DNA of 64,000 bases from Pyxidicoccus trucidator (GCF_010894435.1 NZ_JAAIXZ010000003.1:186001-250000); one strand, 5' to 3'. Positions 26,377 through 36,736 are shown, counted from the first letter of the stretch. Notes: a model not told the origin generated them from the sequence alone. Program-made: numbers and translations.

Positions 26377-27465
26377 ATGTCCTTCCGTCTCAGCGGGCAG
26401 TCCATCGTTGCCATGTGCGCGGCCTTCACGGTCGGCGGTAGCGCGATGGCCAGCACCATCAACCAGAACACGTCGTGGACCATCGACCGGTCCACCGCCA
26501 CGACGAAGTATCGCGTGGTGGCCTACGGCGACTCCATCTATGCCGGCTACAACGGCGGCATTGGCAGCGTGGGTCGTCGCGCGGCGCCGGTGGTGCAGGG
26601 CGAGTACCTCGCTCAGAAGTGGAACACGGACATCGAGGTCATCCGCCGCACCAAGTCTGGCGCGAAGGCGGACGACATCTACAACAACAAGATTGTCTCC
26701 GAGCGCTCGTACATGCAGGCGGCCACCACGCGCGCGGTGATGTTCGAGATGTGCGGCAACGACTTCCTGCAGGCCCGCAGCGCCTTCACGGACCAGTCGG
26801 GCACGTGCAGCTACGCCGGCCTGGAGAGCGCGCTGGCCGCCTGCACGACGTACACCGAGCGGGCCATGCAGGCCATCAACCAGTACGCCACCACCGCGAA
26901 GGTGAAGATCGTCTCCAACATCTACTACCCGGGCTTTGCCGCGGACAACGTGCTGACCAACTGCACGGACTCGGCCACGGGGCAGAAGATCAACAAGCAG
27001 ACCAAGTTCCTGCCGCTGCTGGCGCGCAGCAACTGGCGGACCTGCAACCTGGCGGCGCGCTACGGCTTCCAGTGCGCGGACTCGTTCGCGGAGATGATGG
27101 GCGCGGAGTACGACTCCAACGGCGACGGCCAGGTTGACTCGGACGCCCTGCGCTACCGCGCCGGTGAGACCGAGGACGCGTACGTCACCCGCATCAGCTC
27201 CACGCTGCGCGGCACGCTGCGCGACGCGAACACGCACTTCGTCAACGCGAGCACCAGCTACGACTACATCCAGTCGGACAACACGCACCCGACCTACCTG
27301 GGCAGCACCATCAGCGTGAGCATCTTCTCGGGCTCGGGCTCCGGCACGGGCGCGCCGCAGTTCACCGACGCCCAGATGCCGGGCGGCAAGAACCCCGACT
27401 GGAACAAGAACGGCCACGACAAGATGGGCTGGGAGTCCGCGAAGTTCAATCCCGCCACGCCGTGA
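26377..27465 (+). CDS. Secreted SGNH/GDSL hydrolase
   Basis: A 362-residue exported protein; residues 1-25 (ending GGSAMA-S) are a signal peptide. The SGNH triad and blocks are visible: AYGDSIYAG with nucleophile Ser 53 (block I), a Gly in block II near GAKADDI, MCGND (block III Asn), and SDNTHPTY with Asp 301 and His 304 (block V). A Ca-binding-like segment, DSNGDGQVDSD, lies at about residue 245. GGAG is positioned before the ATG. It is probably an extracellular or periplasmic esterase or lipase acting on lipids or acylated polysaccharide. A strong intrinsic terminator follows. Confidence 0.85.
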   Translation: MSFRLSGQSIVAMCAAFTVGGSAMASTINQNTSWTIDRSTATTKYRVVAYGDSIYAGYNGGIGSVGRRAAPVVQGEYLAQKWNTDIEVIRRTKSGAKADDIYNNKIVSERSYMQAATTRAVMFEMCGNDFLQARSAFTDQSGTCSYAGLESALAACTTYTERAMQAINQYATTAKVKIVSNIYYPGFAADNVLTNCTDSATGQKINKQTKFLPLLARSNWRTCNLAARYGFQCADSFAEMMGAEYDSNGDGQVDSDALRYRAGETEDAYVTRISSTLRGTLRDANTHFVNASTSYDYIQSDNTHPTYLGSTISVSIFSGSGSGTGAPQFTDAQMPGGKNPDWNKNGHDKMGWESAKFNPATP

Positions 27466-27503
27466 TGCCCGCACCCGCGCACCGCGGGTGAGCGCAACAC
27501 CAG

Positions 27504-27542
27504 GGCCTCCGACCTCCACACGGGTCGGGGGCCTTGTTGTTT
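27504..27542 (+). terminator. Intrinsic terminator after the SGNH hydrolase gene
   Basis: GGCCTCCGACC (27504-27514) pairs with GGTCGGGGGCC (27523-27533), an 11-bp stem with one G-T pair and an eight-base loop. It is followed directly by TTGTTGTTT. It lies between convergent genes and ends the 26377 transcript. On the other strand the T-run is missing. Confidence 0.8.
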
Positions 27543-27548
27543 CCAGGG

Positions 27549-28460
27549 TCAGCTCAGGAGTCGCGCGGCGAGGAGCGCCAGCAGGCCCACGTAGTAGGTG
27601 AGCCGGCCGAGCCACTCGGCGCCGCGTCGCGCGCCTCGCGCCCGGGACGGCGTGAGCCACGCCGCCAGGAGCGACACCGCCTCCACCAGCACGCGGAAGA
27701 GGCAGGCGGCCAGCAGGAAGAAGGGGGCCACCTGGAGGAAGTCGCGACCGAAGGCGCGCAGGTACGCCGCGAGCCCGAAGTACTGGTACTCGCCGAAGGG
27801 GCTGCCGAAGGTGATGCGCTGGTTCAGCTGGAAGATGATGGCCGTGGGCAGCAGGGGGTACACGAGGTGCTTGCCCACCACGTGGTACCAGCGCCGGCGC
27901 CACAGCGCATGTCGCTCCTGGGCGTAGCGCACCAGCGCGTGGGAACCGGCCTCTCCCAGCGTCGCGTGCCGGCCGAGCGCCTCGAGCAACGGCGCCGCGT
28001 CCTCGGTCTCCAGGCCGTACGCGAAGGCGCGGCCCGACTTCATGCGCAGCGAGAGCCCGGGGCCCGGCAGCGGCAGCTTCCAGGGGCGCACGGACTCCAT
28101 TGCGTCGTAGGGAAGCTCCATCCGCGCGCCGCTGCGCAGGGCGAGCACGAGCTGGGTGGCCTCCACCTCCGCCGTCGCGTGGGCGCTCCACCGCAGCACC
28201 GTGGCGAGGACCCACGGCAGGGCCACTCCGAGTCCCAGGCCGCGCAGCGGCAACGCGGACGGCAGGCCGGCCGTGAGGATGTCCATGACGAGCCAGCCGC
28301 TGAACAAGGGCAGGCAGCCCAGCGCCACGAGACGCGCCGCCAGTGCGAGTCCCCTCAGGGGCTGGGACCAGGCGTGCACCGTGAAGCGCTCGGGGTCGGG
28401 AGCGCTGGCGGCACTGGGATACTTCAGGGGCTCGGCGGGGAGGGGGGACGAAGAGCTCAT
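27549..28460 (-). CDS. Multi-pass membrane protein of unknown function
   Basis: A 303-residue protein with four or five hydrophobic segments: LALAARLVALGCLPLFSGWL and a second helix near residue 75 at the N-terminus, then a soluble beta-rich part (about 100-165: LVLALRSGARMELPYDAMESVRPWKLPLP) that resembles a PH-like or DUF304-style domain. Three further helices lie at about 195-290 (LVYPLLPTAIIF, FLQVAPFFLLAACLF, YYVGLLALLAARLL). No enzymatic motif is recognised. It is transcribed convergently with the SGNH hydrolase gene and divergently from 28556. Confidence 0.65.
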   Translation of the reverse strand: MSSSSPLPAEPLKYPSAASAPDPERFTVHAWSQPLRGLALAARLVALGCLPLFSGWLVMDILTAGLPSALPLRGLGLGVALPWVLATVLRWSAHATAEVEATQLVLALRSGARMELPYDAMESVRPWKLPLPGPGLSLRMKSGRAFAYGLETEDAAPLLEALGRHATLGEAGSHALVRYAQERHALWRRRWYHVVGKHLVYPLLPTAIIFQLNQRITFGSPFGEYQYFGLAAYLRAFGRDFLQVAPFFLLAACLFRVLVEAVSLLAAWLTPSRARGARRGAEWLGRLTYYVGLLALLAARLLS

Positions 28461-28555
28461 GGGGGGCGAGCGAGAGGGGCGGGACCGGAGGGGGCCGGAT
28501 TGCCTCGGCGGGGGTGGCTCCGTAGCATACGCAGCCCGGAGGTCCGCGGGCGAGC

Positions 28556-29188
28556 ATGAGGCCGCAACACCCAGCTCCAGAACGACGCGTCGACAAGGAC
28601 GGCGTCACGCATGTCGCGCCCGCCCGCTCCAGCAGCGGCGTGGGTCTGTGGCTCGTGGGCGGTGCGCTCGTCTTCACCGTCCTGTGCGTCGCGCTGAGCG
28701 TCTGGCTGCTCTCCTCGGACGTGGAGGTGGAGGCGCCGCCGCTCGTCGAGGCGCCCGCTCCTTCCGAGCCACCGATGGTGGCCCAGGCTCCGACGCCGAG
28801 GCCGCGTCCCGTCGCCCGGCCCGCGCAGCCGGTGGTGGCCCCCGGCGTGGAGGAGCCCGCGCCCCTTCCCGAGCCGGAGCAGCTGTATACCGGCCCCACG
28901 GGGACGCAGCTCTACCGGCCGGGGACCAAGCCGATGAAGCGCGGCATCGTCGTCCCTGAAGACTTCGAGCTGCCGCCCGGCTTCGTGCGCCACTACCAGT
29001 CCACCGACGACGGCGAGCGCGTGTCCGCCATCCTGATGTTCCATCCCGACTACGCGCCGACGGACGAGACGGGCGAGCCGATTCCGCTGCCGGAGAACCG
29101 CGTGGTGCCCGAGGAGATGGCGCCTCCGGGGCTGCCCATCCAGATGCTCCAGTTGCCCGCGGGCTCCGAGGCCGGGGCCGCACCGTGA
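28556..29188 (+). CDS. Single-pass membrane protein with Pro-rich linker
   Basis: A 210-residue protein with a short cytoplasmic N-terminus, one membrane helix (residues about 29-52, VGLWLVGGALVFTVLCVALSV) and a long Pro/Glu-rich segment. A small C-terminal domain follows (GIVVPEDFELPPGFVRHYQSTDDGERVSAILMFHPDY). No family is recognised. The C-terminal residues EAGAAP and the stop fall inside the first of four 50-bp junction repeats, so the end of this gene is the template for the mini-ORFs that follow. It is probably co-transcribed with the lnt-like gene. Confidence 0.65.
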   Translation: MRPQHPAPERRVDKDGVTHVAPARSSSGVGLWLVGGALVFTVLCVALSVWLLSSDVEVEAPPLVEAPAPSEPPMVAQAPTPRPRPVARPAQPVVAPGVEEPAPLPEPEQLYTGPTGTQLYRPGTKPMKRGIVVPEDFELPPGFVRHYQSTDDGERVSAILMFHPDYAPTDETGEPIPLPENRVVPEEMAPPGLPIQMLQLPAGSEAGAAP

Positions 29189-29238
29189 TGGATTTGGCAG
29201 TGGGTGCGGACTGCTCGCGGCTGGGAGCCGCACCGTGA
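29185..29238 (+). CDS. Coupled mini-ORF 1 (17 residues)
   Basis: GTG at 29185 overlaps the TGA of the preceding gene (GTGA) and encodes MMDLAVGADCSRLGAAP before TGA at 29236-29238. The GTG is preceded by CCGAGG and GGGGCC within ten bases. Its last codons repeat those of the upstream gene (GAAP). Expression is inferred from the layout; the product may have no function beyond passing ribosomes on. Confidence 0.4.
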   Translation: MMDLAVGADCSRLGAAP

Positions 29239-29285
29239 GGGATTCGGGAGCGGGCTGCTCGCGGCGACTGGGAGCCGCACAGTGA
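29235..29285 (+). CDS. Coupled mini-ORF 2 (16 residues)
   Basis: GTG at 29235 overlaps the stop of mini-ORF 1 as GTGA, with GGGAG eight bases upstream. It encodes MRDSGAGCSRRLGAAQ and ends at TGA 29283-29285. Its N-terminus (MRDSG) is the same as that of the Lnt-family protein that begins at 29335. Confidence 0.4.
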   Translation: MRDSGAGCSRRLGAAQ

Positions 29286-29338
29286 TGGACTCGGCAGTGA
29301 GCGCGGGCCGTTCTTGGCGGCTGGGAGCCGCGCCGTGA
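29282..29338 (+). CDS. Coupled mini-ORF 3 (18 residues)
   Basis: GTG at 29282 overlaps the stop of mini-ORF 2 and is followed by ATG. It encodes MMDSAVSAGRSWRLGAAP and ends at TGA 29336-29338, which overlaps the GTG of the lnt-like gene. GGGAG again lies eight bases before the start. It is the third link in the chain. Confidence 0.4.
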   Translation: MMDSAVSAGRSWRLGAAP

Positions 29339-31026
29339 GGGATTCGGGCGTGGTTGCGGGCCGCTCTCGGCGGCTGGCCGTGGCGCTGCTCGGCATCGTG
29401 GCGACCACCGCGATGCTGGCGCTGTTCTCCGGACTGCGGATGCCGTGGACGCTGCTCGGGTGGGTGGCGCTGGTACCGTGGCTGGCGGGGGTGGACCGGG
29501 CCCGCTCGGCGCGTGAAGCGCTGGGGCTCGGGCTGGCGCTGGGGGCGATGTTCTCCGCGGCGGTGTTTGGCTGGTTCGCGGGCTCGGTGCAGGCGTACTC
29601 GCAGGCCCCGCTGTGGGTGTGCTGGCTCGCGCTGCTGTTGATGTCGCCCGTGGTGCAGCTCCAGTTCCCGCTCGCGGCGCTGGCACGTTACTTCGCTCGG
29701 CGGGTGGTGGGCGCGGTGCAGGACGGTGCAGCTGTCATCGGCTCGAGTGTCGGGGCGGGGAAGGGGGCTGGGACGCGGCTGGCGTGGCTGCCTCCCGTGG
29801 TGACGGCGCTCGTATACGTGGGCGTGGAGTGGTTCGCGCCGAAGCTCTTCGCGGACACGCTGGGCCTGGGGCTCGTCACCCAGGAGTGGTCGCGGCAGGG
29901 CGCGGATGTTGCGGGTGCTCCCGGGCTCACACTGGTGCTCCTGCTCGTCAACGAGTGCGTGCTCGCGGCGCTGCGCTCCCTGCGTCTTCCGGGTGCGCGG
30001 CGGCGCGTGGCGGCTCCCGTGGCCCTGGCCGTGGTGCTGGTGTTGTCGCTGACGGGGTATGGGGCGTTCCGGTACTCGCAGGTGACGGCGGCGACGCGCA
30101 GCGAGGCCGGGCTCGTGGTGGGCGCGGTGCAGGCCAACATCACCAACTACGAGAAGCTGAAGGCCGAGCGCGGCACGTACGAAGTGGTGCGGATGATTCT
30201 CGACACGCACTACGAGCTGTCGGATGGACTGCTGCGCGGCGGCCCGGTGGACCTGCTGGTGTGGCCGGAGACGGTGTACCCCACCACCTTCGGCACTCCC
30301 CGCAGCGAGGCGGGCGCGGAACTGGATGCCGAGATTGCCGGCTACGTCGCCCAGCGCGGCGTGCCGCTCGTCTTCGGCTCGTATGACCTGGAGGGCGAGC
30401 GCGAGTTCAACGCGGCCATGTTCCTGGGGCCCTCCGCTCGCGGTGACACGCTGGAGCGCACCGCGTACCGGAAGACGATGCTCTTCCCGCTGACGGAGTG
30501 GGTGCCAGACGCCATCGACTCGCCCACGCTGCGCGAGTGGCTGCCCTGGACAGGGCGGTGGAAGCGGGGCCCCGGTCCCAAGGCCGTGAGCTTCCGGCTG
30601 CGCGACGGGCGCTCGCTCTCCGTGGCGCCGCTCATCTGCTACGAGTCCATCTTCCCCTCGTTCGTCGCCGACGGCGTGCGGCAGGGCGCGGAGCTGCTGC
30701 TCACCCTGTCCAATGACTCGTGGTTCTCCGGCACGCCCGCGCCCCGGCTGCACCTGGCGCACGCGGCCTTCCGCAGCATCGAGACGCGCAGGCCCCAGGT
30801 GCGCGTGACGAACTCGGGCGTGTCCGCGCTCATCGACGCCACGGGCACGGTGGTGGCCGAGGTGGATGACAACCAGCGCTCGGGGCTCGTGATGCGCGTG
30901 CCCGTGACGGCGCCGCTGTCGTCGCTCGCGCTGGCCTGGGGGGACTGGCTCGGGCCGGTGGCGCTGGTGGCGGCCTTCGTGCTGCTCGTGGGTGCGTCGC
31001 TCCACGGACTCCGGGCAGTGCGTTAG
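29335..31026 (+). CDS. lnt: Apolipoprotein N-acyltransferase family protein
   Basis: A 563-residue integral membrane protein with about seven hydrophobic helices in the first 240 residues, then a nitrilase-superfamily domain. The catalytic triad of Lnt is visible: Glu 312 (LVWPETVYP), Lys 380 (YRKTMLFPLTEWVP) and Cys 435 (LICYESIFPSF), with LLTLSNDSWFSGTPAP and a C-terminal helix. Lnt transfers the third acyl chain to the N-terminal Cys of lipoproteins at the inner membrane, fitting the many lipoproteins around it. The GTG at 29335 is chosen because GGGAG precedes it and it overlaps the previous stop. A TTG at 29314 is in frame upstream but lies inside a repeat. Myxobacteria often carry several paralogues, so this need not be the main Lnt. 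Confidence 0.85.
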   Translation: MRDSGVVAGRSRRLAVALLGIVATTAMLALFSGLRMPWTLLGWVALVPWLAGVDRARSAREALGLGLALGAMFSAAVFGWFAGSVQAYSQAPLWVCWLALLLMSPVVQLQFPLAALARYFARRVVGAVQDGAAVIGSSVGAGKGAGTRLAWLPPVVTALVYVGVEWFAPKLFADTLGLGLVTQEWSRQGADVAGAPGLTLVLLLVNECVLAALRSLRLPGARRRVAAPVALAVVLVLSLTGYGAFRYSQVTAATRSEAGLVVGAVQANITNYEKLKAERGTYEVVRMILDTHYELSDGLLRGGPVDLLVWPETVYPTTFGTPRSEAGAELDAEIAGYVAQRGVPLVFGSYDLEGEREFNAAMFLGPSARGDTLERTAYRKTMLFPLTEWVPDAIDSPTLREWLPWTGRWKRGPGPKAVSFRLRDGRSLSVAPLICYESIFPSFVADGVRQGAELLLTLSNDSWFSGTPAPRLHLAHAAFRSIETRRPQVRVTNSGVSALIDATGTVVAEVDDNQRSGLVMRVPVTAPLSSLALAWGDWLGPVALVAAFVLLVGASLHGLRAVR

Positions 31027-31272
31027 CGGGTCAGCGCAAGGCTTCTCGACGCGCAGGTGACTGCTGGCGAGGGCTCCGTCTCGGATGACCTTGATTCTCA
31101 GGGGCGCGGCCATGACGCATCCCGGGTGATTGCCGGACACGGGTGACGCGTGTCTCCCGGCAGGCAGAGCGTGCCTCCAGGCTGCTCCTGTCAGGCGCTG
31201 GACCCTTCAGGGACTTGATACAGAGGAGGGGCGTCTCCACCTTCGCCCCAGTTGGCGGCGGAAGAGGTTGGG

Positions 31273-32499
31273 ATGGTTCGGCGGGCGTGGGTGGCGTCTT
31301 TCGGTGTGGCGGTGTTCCTGGGCGCAGCCGGGTGTTCTTCCGAGACGGTGGAGAACACGGGCACGGAGGTGGTGCTCCCTCCTGACGAGGAGACTCCGCC
31401 CGACGTGGAGCCCCGGCCCGATGTAGAGCCCCCGCCAGAGGAGCCTGACGACGTCCAGGAGGAGCCGCCGCCCGTCACCGAGGAGGACTCCTGTCCGAAA
31501 CCTGACCTGGGCCGGATGCCCACCGAAGACCTCTTCGACGAACGGCCCGCGCGCGCCGCCTGCGAGCTGTCACCGGATGGGTGTGATGCCTTTCGTCCCG
31601 CACATGCCCGGCGGGAGGTTCCCCGCCCGTGTCAGGTCCGGGACACCGCGTCCCCGGAGGAGGTGGCGTACGTGCTCGGGCACGACGCGTCCGGGCGTCT
31701 CACTTCCTTCGATGTGGCCTCCGAAAGGCACGGCAGGTACGACGGGTATACCTACGACGCCTGCCACCGGATTCTGCGGCGTGGGTGGGGCTTCCATGAG
31801 GCGTCGAGCTACGCCGTCGCGGATTGGAAGCGAGACCCGAAGGGCCGCCTCGTCGAGCGGGACTTCGTGACGAACTTCTTCAACTCCACCCTGATGCTGG
31901 AGCGCGATGAGCGGGACCTGCTGGTCGGCGCGGTGATGGTGCCGAGGTACGGGAAGCAGGACCTGGCGCGCCTGCCGCACCAGTACACCCTGGATGCCGA
32001 GGGCCGCATCACCGGCGGGACGGGGACGTCCTTCGACCTGGATGGGCACTGGACGAGCGACTATTCGTGGGAAGAGGAGCGCCGCTACGACGCGGCCGGG
32101 GAGCTGACCGAGGTGAAGCGCACCTCGGCCGGACAGCTGCTCTGGCTGAAGGAGCTCTCTCAGGGCCGGCTCGTCCGGTACGTCAGTCAGGGTGGGCTGC
32201 TCGAGGAGCGATGGACGTACGGCGTCCGGGGACTGCTGGTGCACTACGAGGTGGATGCCTCCGAGGCGAGCGGCGTGAAGGAGAAGCGCCGGGTGGTGTA
32301 CTCCTACGGGCCCGACGACCGCCTGCTCGGCGCCGACATGACAACGTGGACGCCGAAGGATGGCGCCTGGACCGAGTCGCAGCGCTTCTCCGCGTACCGG
32401 TACGCGGAGGACGGGCGTCTCCTCTCCAGGGTGGACAGCGCCGGCCCCGGGCCCAGTGCTCCGGCGACCACGTACCAGTACGACTACGTTTGCGAGTGA
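31273..32499 (+). CDS. Lipoprotein with YD/RHS-like strand repeats
   Basis: A 408-residue predicted lipoprotein: start ATG 31273 behind GAAGAGG, with lipobox FLGAAGC-SSE. An acidic Pro/Glu-rich linker (PDEETPPDVEPRPDVEPPPEEP) is followed by a beta-rich domain. In it, short repeats of the type YTLDAEGRITGGTG, RRYDAAGELTEVKR and YRYAEDGRLLSRVD recur, the YxYDxxGRL pattern of RHS/YD repeats. No toxin tip or core-associated RHS motif follows, so it is more likely a surface beta-structure protein than a secreted RHS toxin. The 246-base gap before it shows no clear promoter. Confidence 0.7.
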   Translation: MVRRAWVASFGVAVFLGAAGCSSETVENTGTEVVLPPDEETPPDVEPRPDVEPPPEEPDDVQEEPPPVTEEDSCPKPDLGRMPTEDLFDERPARAACELSPDGCDAFRPAHARREVPRPCQVRDTASPEEVAYVLGHDASGRLTSFDVASERHGRYDGYTYDACHRILRRGWGFHEASSYAVADWKRDPKGRLVERDFVTNFFNSTLMLERDERDLLVGAVMVPRYGKQDLARLPHQYTLDAEGRITGGTGTSFDLDGHWTSDYSWEEERRYDAAGELTEVKRTSAGQLLWLKELSQGRLVRYVSQGGLLEERWTYGVRGLLVHYEVDASEASGVKEKRRVVYSYGPDDRLLGADMTTWTPKDGAWTESQRFSAYRYAEDGRLLSRVDSAGPGPSAPATTYQYDYVCE

Positions 32500-32512
32500 G
32501 GCCTCACGAAGC

Positions 32513-32640
32513 CGTGACGCTCATGGCCTGATGCGACCCGGCATGCGAGCCCGTCGGCCCTGGTCGCCACCGTGAAGCTCATCGCCCGGTGCGACCGGCC
32601 CGCGAGCACGGGCTCATCGGGACGCCGTGAGGCGTGAGGC

Positions 32641-32656
<16 letters not shown>
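32513..32656. repeat. Imperfect tandem repeats between two genes
   Basis: CGTGAxGCTCAT-type units begin at 32513, 32571 and 32633, about 58-62 bases apart. The last overlaps the stop of the minus-strand GMC oxidoreductase gene. Similarity of the first two is clear for about 25 bases and weaker beyond. They fill the 140-base intergenic space. Confidence 0.4.
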
Positions 32657-34167
<1,511 letters not shown>

Positions 34168-34285
34168 CTGGCTCCGGCCCCTGTGAAAGTTCGGGCGGAG
34201 TGTAAGCTGAGCCGCCCTGTGGATGTGAGCGGCCGGAGCAGGGCAGACAGGCGGCCGGGCGCCGCTTCGAGGAGGACAGGCGGAC

Positions 34286-35227
34286 ATGAAGTGGCGGTGG
34301 CTGCTCGGTGGCGTGCTGGCGCTGGGGCTGCTCGCGGCCCTGGCCGTGTTCGGACGGGCGCTGCGGCACTCGGAGGCGTACTTCCACTACCCGAAGCCCG
34401 AGGCCGTGAAGCCGGCGGACTTCGCGGAGGCTCGGGACGCGACGCTGCTGACCACGGATGGGCTGGCGCTGCGCGGTTGGTACGTGCCGTCACGCAACCG
34501 GGCCGCGGTGGTGATGGCGCATGGGCTGTCCCAGACGCGCGCGGACCTGTTGCCGGAGGCGCGGATTCTGCGGGACGCCGGGTATGGGGTGCTGCTCTTC
34601 GACTTGCGCGCGCATGGGGAGAGCGAGGGTGCGACGTCCACGTGGGGGGACAAGGAGCGGCTGGACGTGCGGGCCGCGCTGGACTTCGTGCGGGCGCAGC
34701 CGGACGTGGACCCGGAGAGGGTGGGGGCGCTCGGCTTCTCGATTGGCTCCGCGGCGGTGGCGGAGGTGGCGGCGAAGGACTCCGGCGTTCGCGCGGTGGT
34801 GCTGCTGTCCCCGTTCAACACGCTGTGGCTGGCGGCGGCGTATGACTTCCGGCGCTTCGGTTTCGTGTCGCAGTCCGGGGCGCTGGTGCCGTTCTGGCGG
34901 CGCGGGATTGCCATTGAGGAGGTGCGGACGATTGAGGCGGTGGAGCGCATCCGGCCGAGGCCGCTGCTCATCGTCATGGGGACGGAGGAGTCGGGACAGC
35001 CGCTCGCGGATGCGCTGTTCGCCAAGGTGCGCGAGTACGCGCAGACGTGGCGGATTCAGGGCGCGGGGCACGGGGACTTCGCCGCGACGGCGCCCGAGGA
35101 GTATCCGCGCCGGCTGCGCGAGTTCCTGGATGGGGCGCTGCTGCGGGGTGGGACGGTCAGCGGCGAGGCGCCTTCCGGGAGCGGGGCGGGGGAACGGCCT
35201 TCGGCTCCGGTAGAGTCTGGGCCCTGA
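34286..35227 (+). CDS. Membrane-anchored alpha/beta hydrolase
   Basis: A 313-residue protein with an N-terminal membrane anchor or uncleaved signal (WLLGGVLALGLLAALAVFG), then an alpha/beta hydrolase fold of the BAAT/DUF-type (dienelactone hydrolase-like) group. Visible elements are the oxyanion HGLSQTRAD, the strand LLFDLRAHGES, the nucleophile elbow GFSIGSAAV and the His motif GAGHGDF. The C-terminal 25 residues are Gly/Ser/Pro-rich. AGGAGG lies about ten bases before the ATG. It is divergent from the GMC oxidoreductase gene (118 bases apart). It is probably a serine esterase or peptidase acting outside the cytoplasm. Confidence 0.8.
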   Translation: MKWRWLLGGVLALGLLAALAVFGRALRHSEAYFHYPKPEAVKPADFAEARDATLLTTDGLALRGWYVPSRNRAAVVMAHGLSQTRADLLPEARILRDAGYGVLLFDLRAHGESEGATSTWGDKERLDVRAALDFVRAQPDVDPERVGALGFSIGSAAVAEVAAKDSGVRAVVLLSPFNTLWLAAAYDFRRFGFVSQSGALVPFWRRGIAIEEVRTIEAVERIRPRPLLIVMGTEESGQPLADALFAKVREYAQTWRIQGAGHGDFAATAPEEYPRRLREFLDGALLRGGTVSGEAPSGSGAGERPSAPVESGP

Positions 35228-35284
35228 GCGTCGCCTCGTGCACTTCGGCCGCGGAGGCGCGCAGCACCAGTCATGGGCGTGTGC

Positions 35285-36736
35285 TCACGCCGCCGGGGAC
35301 TGCTCCTTCGCCTCCAGCTTCGCGAGCTGGGCCAGGAAGGCGCGGCCCTTCGCCGGGTCCGTCATGTGGATGAAGGCGGCCATGCCCTTGAGCTGCTCCA
35401 GGGACTCGCCCTCGCGGGCCGGCTTGCCCTTCTCGCGGTTGTGGATGGCGGCTCGCAGGCGGCGCACCACGTCTCGCGGCACTCGCGCCGCGGGCTGGCC
35501 TTCCTTCGCCTCGTTCACCACCAGCCCCGTCACCCGCTGCCGCGTGCCCTTGCGCGCCACCCGCGTCTTGTCCGGGTGCACGCGGAAGCCCTCGCCCTCC
35601 ACAATCTCCTGCACCCGCGACAGCAGCACCGAGACCGGCGGGCGCAGCGAGCGCTTCGCCTTGGGCTGCTTCGCCTTCGTCCAGGAGAAGGTCAGGTCGT
35701 CCGCGTAGCGCGTGTACGTGAAGCCCAGCCGCTTCGCGAGCGCCGACAGCCGCTTGTCCAGGCGCAGGCACAGCGCATTCGTGATGCCCGGCGACGTGGG
35801 CGCGCCCTGCGGCAGCGCGCGCGGGCCCTTCGCCACGTGCAGCAGCTTGCCCCGGAACTGCACCGCCTCGCGCGGCGCTTCCGTCGCCATCAGCGACAGC
35901 AGCGTGGAGGTGTTCTCCGGCAGCCCGCCCTTGCGCAGCAGCCCCTTCACCCGCCGCCACGTTACGGAGGGGAAGAAGTCCTTCAGGTCCACCTTCACCA
36001 CCACGTCCGCGCCCTGGTGGGCCAGCGCGTTGGTGAGGATGGAGCGCCCCGCCACGAAGCCGTGCGCCGCGCCGTGCACCGGCAGCCGCTCGACGACGTT
36101 GGACAGCACCCAGCGCTGCGCTTCCTTCAGCTCGGGCTTGGGCGACGTAATCGTGCGCGAGCTGCCGTCGCGCTTCGGAATCTTCCAGCTGGTGTAGTGC
36201 GTGCCCGTGTCCACCTCGCGGTGGAACGCGAACCAGCGCAGCTTGGACACGCTCAGCCCCAGCGCCTTCGCCAGCGCCTCCGCCGAGTCCAGCTCCGGCA
36301 GGCCGTTCGTCTTCGCGCGCTCCTCGCGGTTCGCGACGTCGAACTTGTCGGCGCCCGCGTCCTCCTCCCAGTGGACGCCCGCGCCCAGGTGGCCCACGTG
36401 CGTGGCCTTCCAGGCTTCGTGGGCCTGGCGCTCCAGCGCTCGGCGCTCGGTGGCCTCGGCCTTCTTCTTCTCCTTCCAGGCCGTCTTCTCCTTCTCGGAG
36501 GCCTTGGAGAAGTCGATGTCCCCCACGGCGAGGCCGCGGGAGACGAGCTGCCCCTGCACCCAGGAGTCGACGCCACCAGCGTCGTCAATCGCCTTCGCGC
36601 GGAGGAGGAGCGCGTCGTGGGCGGCGCGCCGGGCCTCTCGCTGGGAGACGACGTTGGCGGCGGGCGCGGAAGGGGCGGGGGTGGGGACGGCCTGCGGCGA
36701 AGCTGCGGGGACGAACGACTCCAGCCTGGCGGTCAT
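35285..36736 (-). CDS. Retron reverse transcriptase, Mx162-type
   Basis: A 483-residue reverse transcriptase. Residues about 1-165 form the long charged N-terminal region known from the Mx162 and Sa163 retron enzymes (REARRAAHDALL, EKKKAEATERRALERQAHEAWK). The RT domain shows GFVAGRSILTNA, KVDLKDFFPSV, ALPQGAPTSPGI and the catalytic box YTRYADDLTF. The C-terminal thumb contains GLVVNEAKEGQ and the NREKGKP loop used for msr recognition. From memory it is very close to the 485-residue M. xanthus Mx162 enzyme. It makes msDNA from the msr-msd RNA encoded immediately upstream. Codon use matches the neighbours, fitting long residence in the lineage. No linked effector gene is evident. Confidence 0.95.
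   Translation of the reverse strand: MTARLESFVPAASPQAVPTPAPSAPAANVVSQREARRAAHDALLLRAKAIDDAGGVDSWVQGQLVSRGLAVGDIDFSKASEKEKTAWKEKKKAEATERRALERQAHEAWKATHVGHLGAGVHWEEDAGADKFDVANREERAKTNGLPELDSAEALAKALGLSVSKLRWFAFHREVDTGTHYTSWKIPKRDGSSRTITSPKPELKEAQRWVLSNVVERLPVHGAAHGFVAGRSILTNALAHQGADVVVKVDLKDFFPSVTWRRVKGLLRKGGLPENTSTLLSLMATEAPREAVQFRGKLLHVAKGPRALPQGAPTSPGITNALCLRLDKRLSALAKRLGFTYTRYADDLTFSWTKAKQPKAKRSLRPPVSVLLSRVQEIVEGEGFRVHPDKTRVARKGTRQRVTGLVVNEAKEGQPAARVPRDVVRRLRAAIHNREKGKPAREGESLEQLKGMAAFIHMTDPAKGRAFLAQLAKLEAKEQSPAA

Larger units (their letters stand above)
29177..29378 (+). repeat. Four tandem copies of a stop/start gene junction
   Basis: The motif GCCGCACCGTGA with its following roughly 38 bases occurs at 29177, 29227, 29274 and 29327 (periods 50, 47 and 53). 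Each copy has GGGAG, then a GTGA in which the stop of one frame overlaps the GTG start of the next. The first copy is the end of the upstream membrane-protein gene and the last is the start of the lnt-like gene. Confidence 0.85.

Noticed and set aside
31273..32499. RHS toxin
   Set aside because: Only weak YD-like strands are present, with no RHS core motif, no variable toxin tip and no immunity gene after it.
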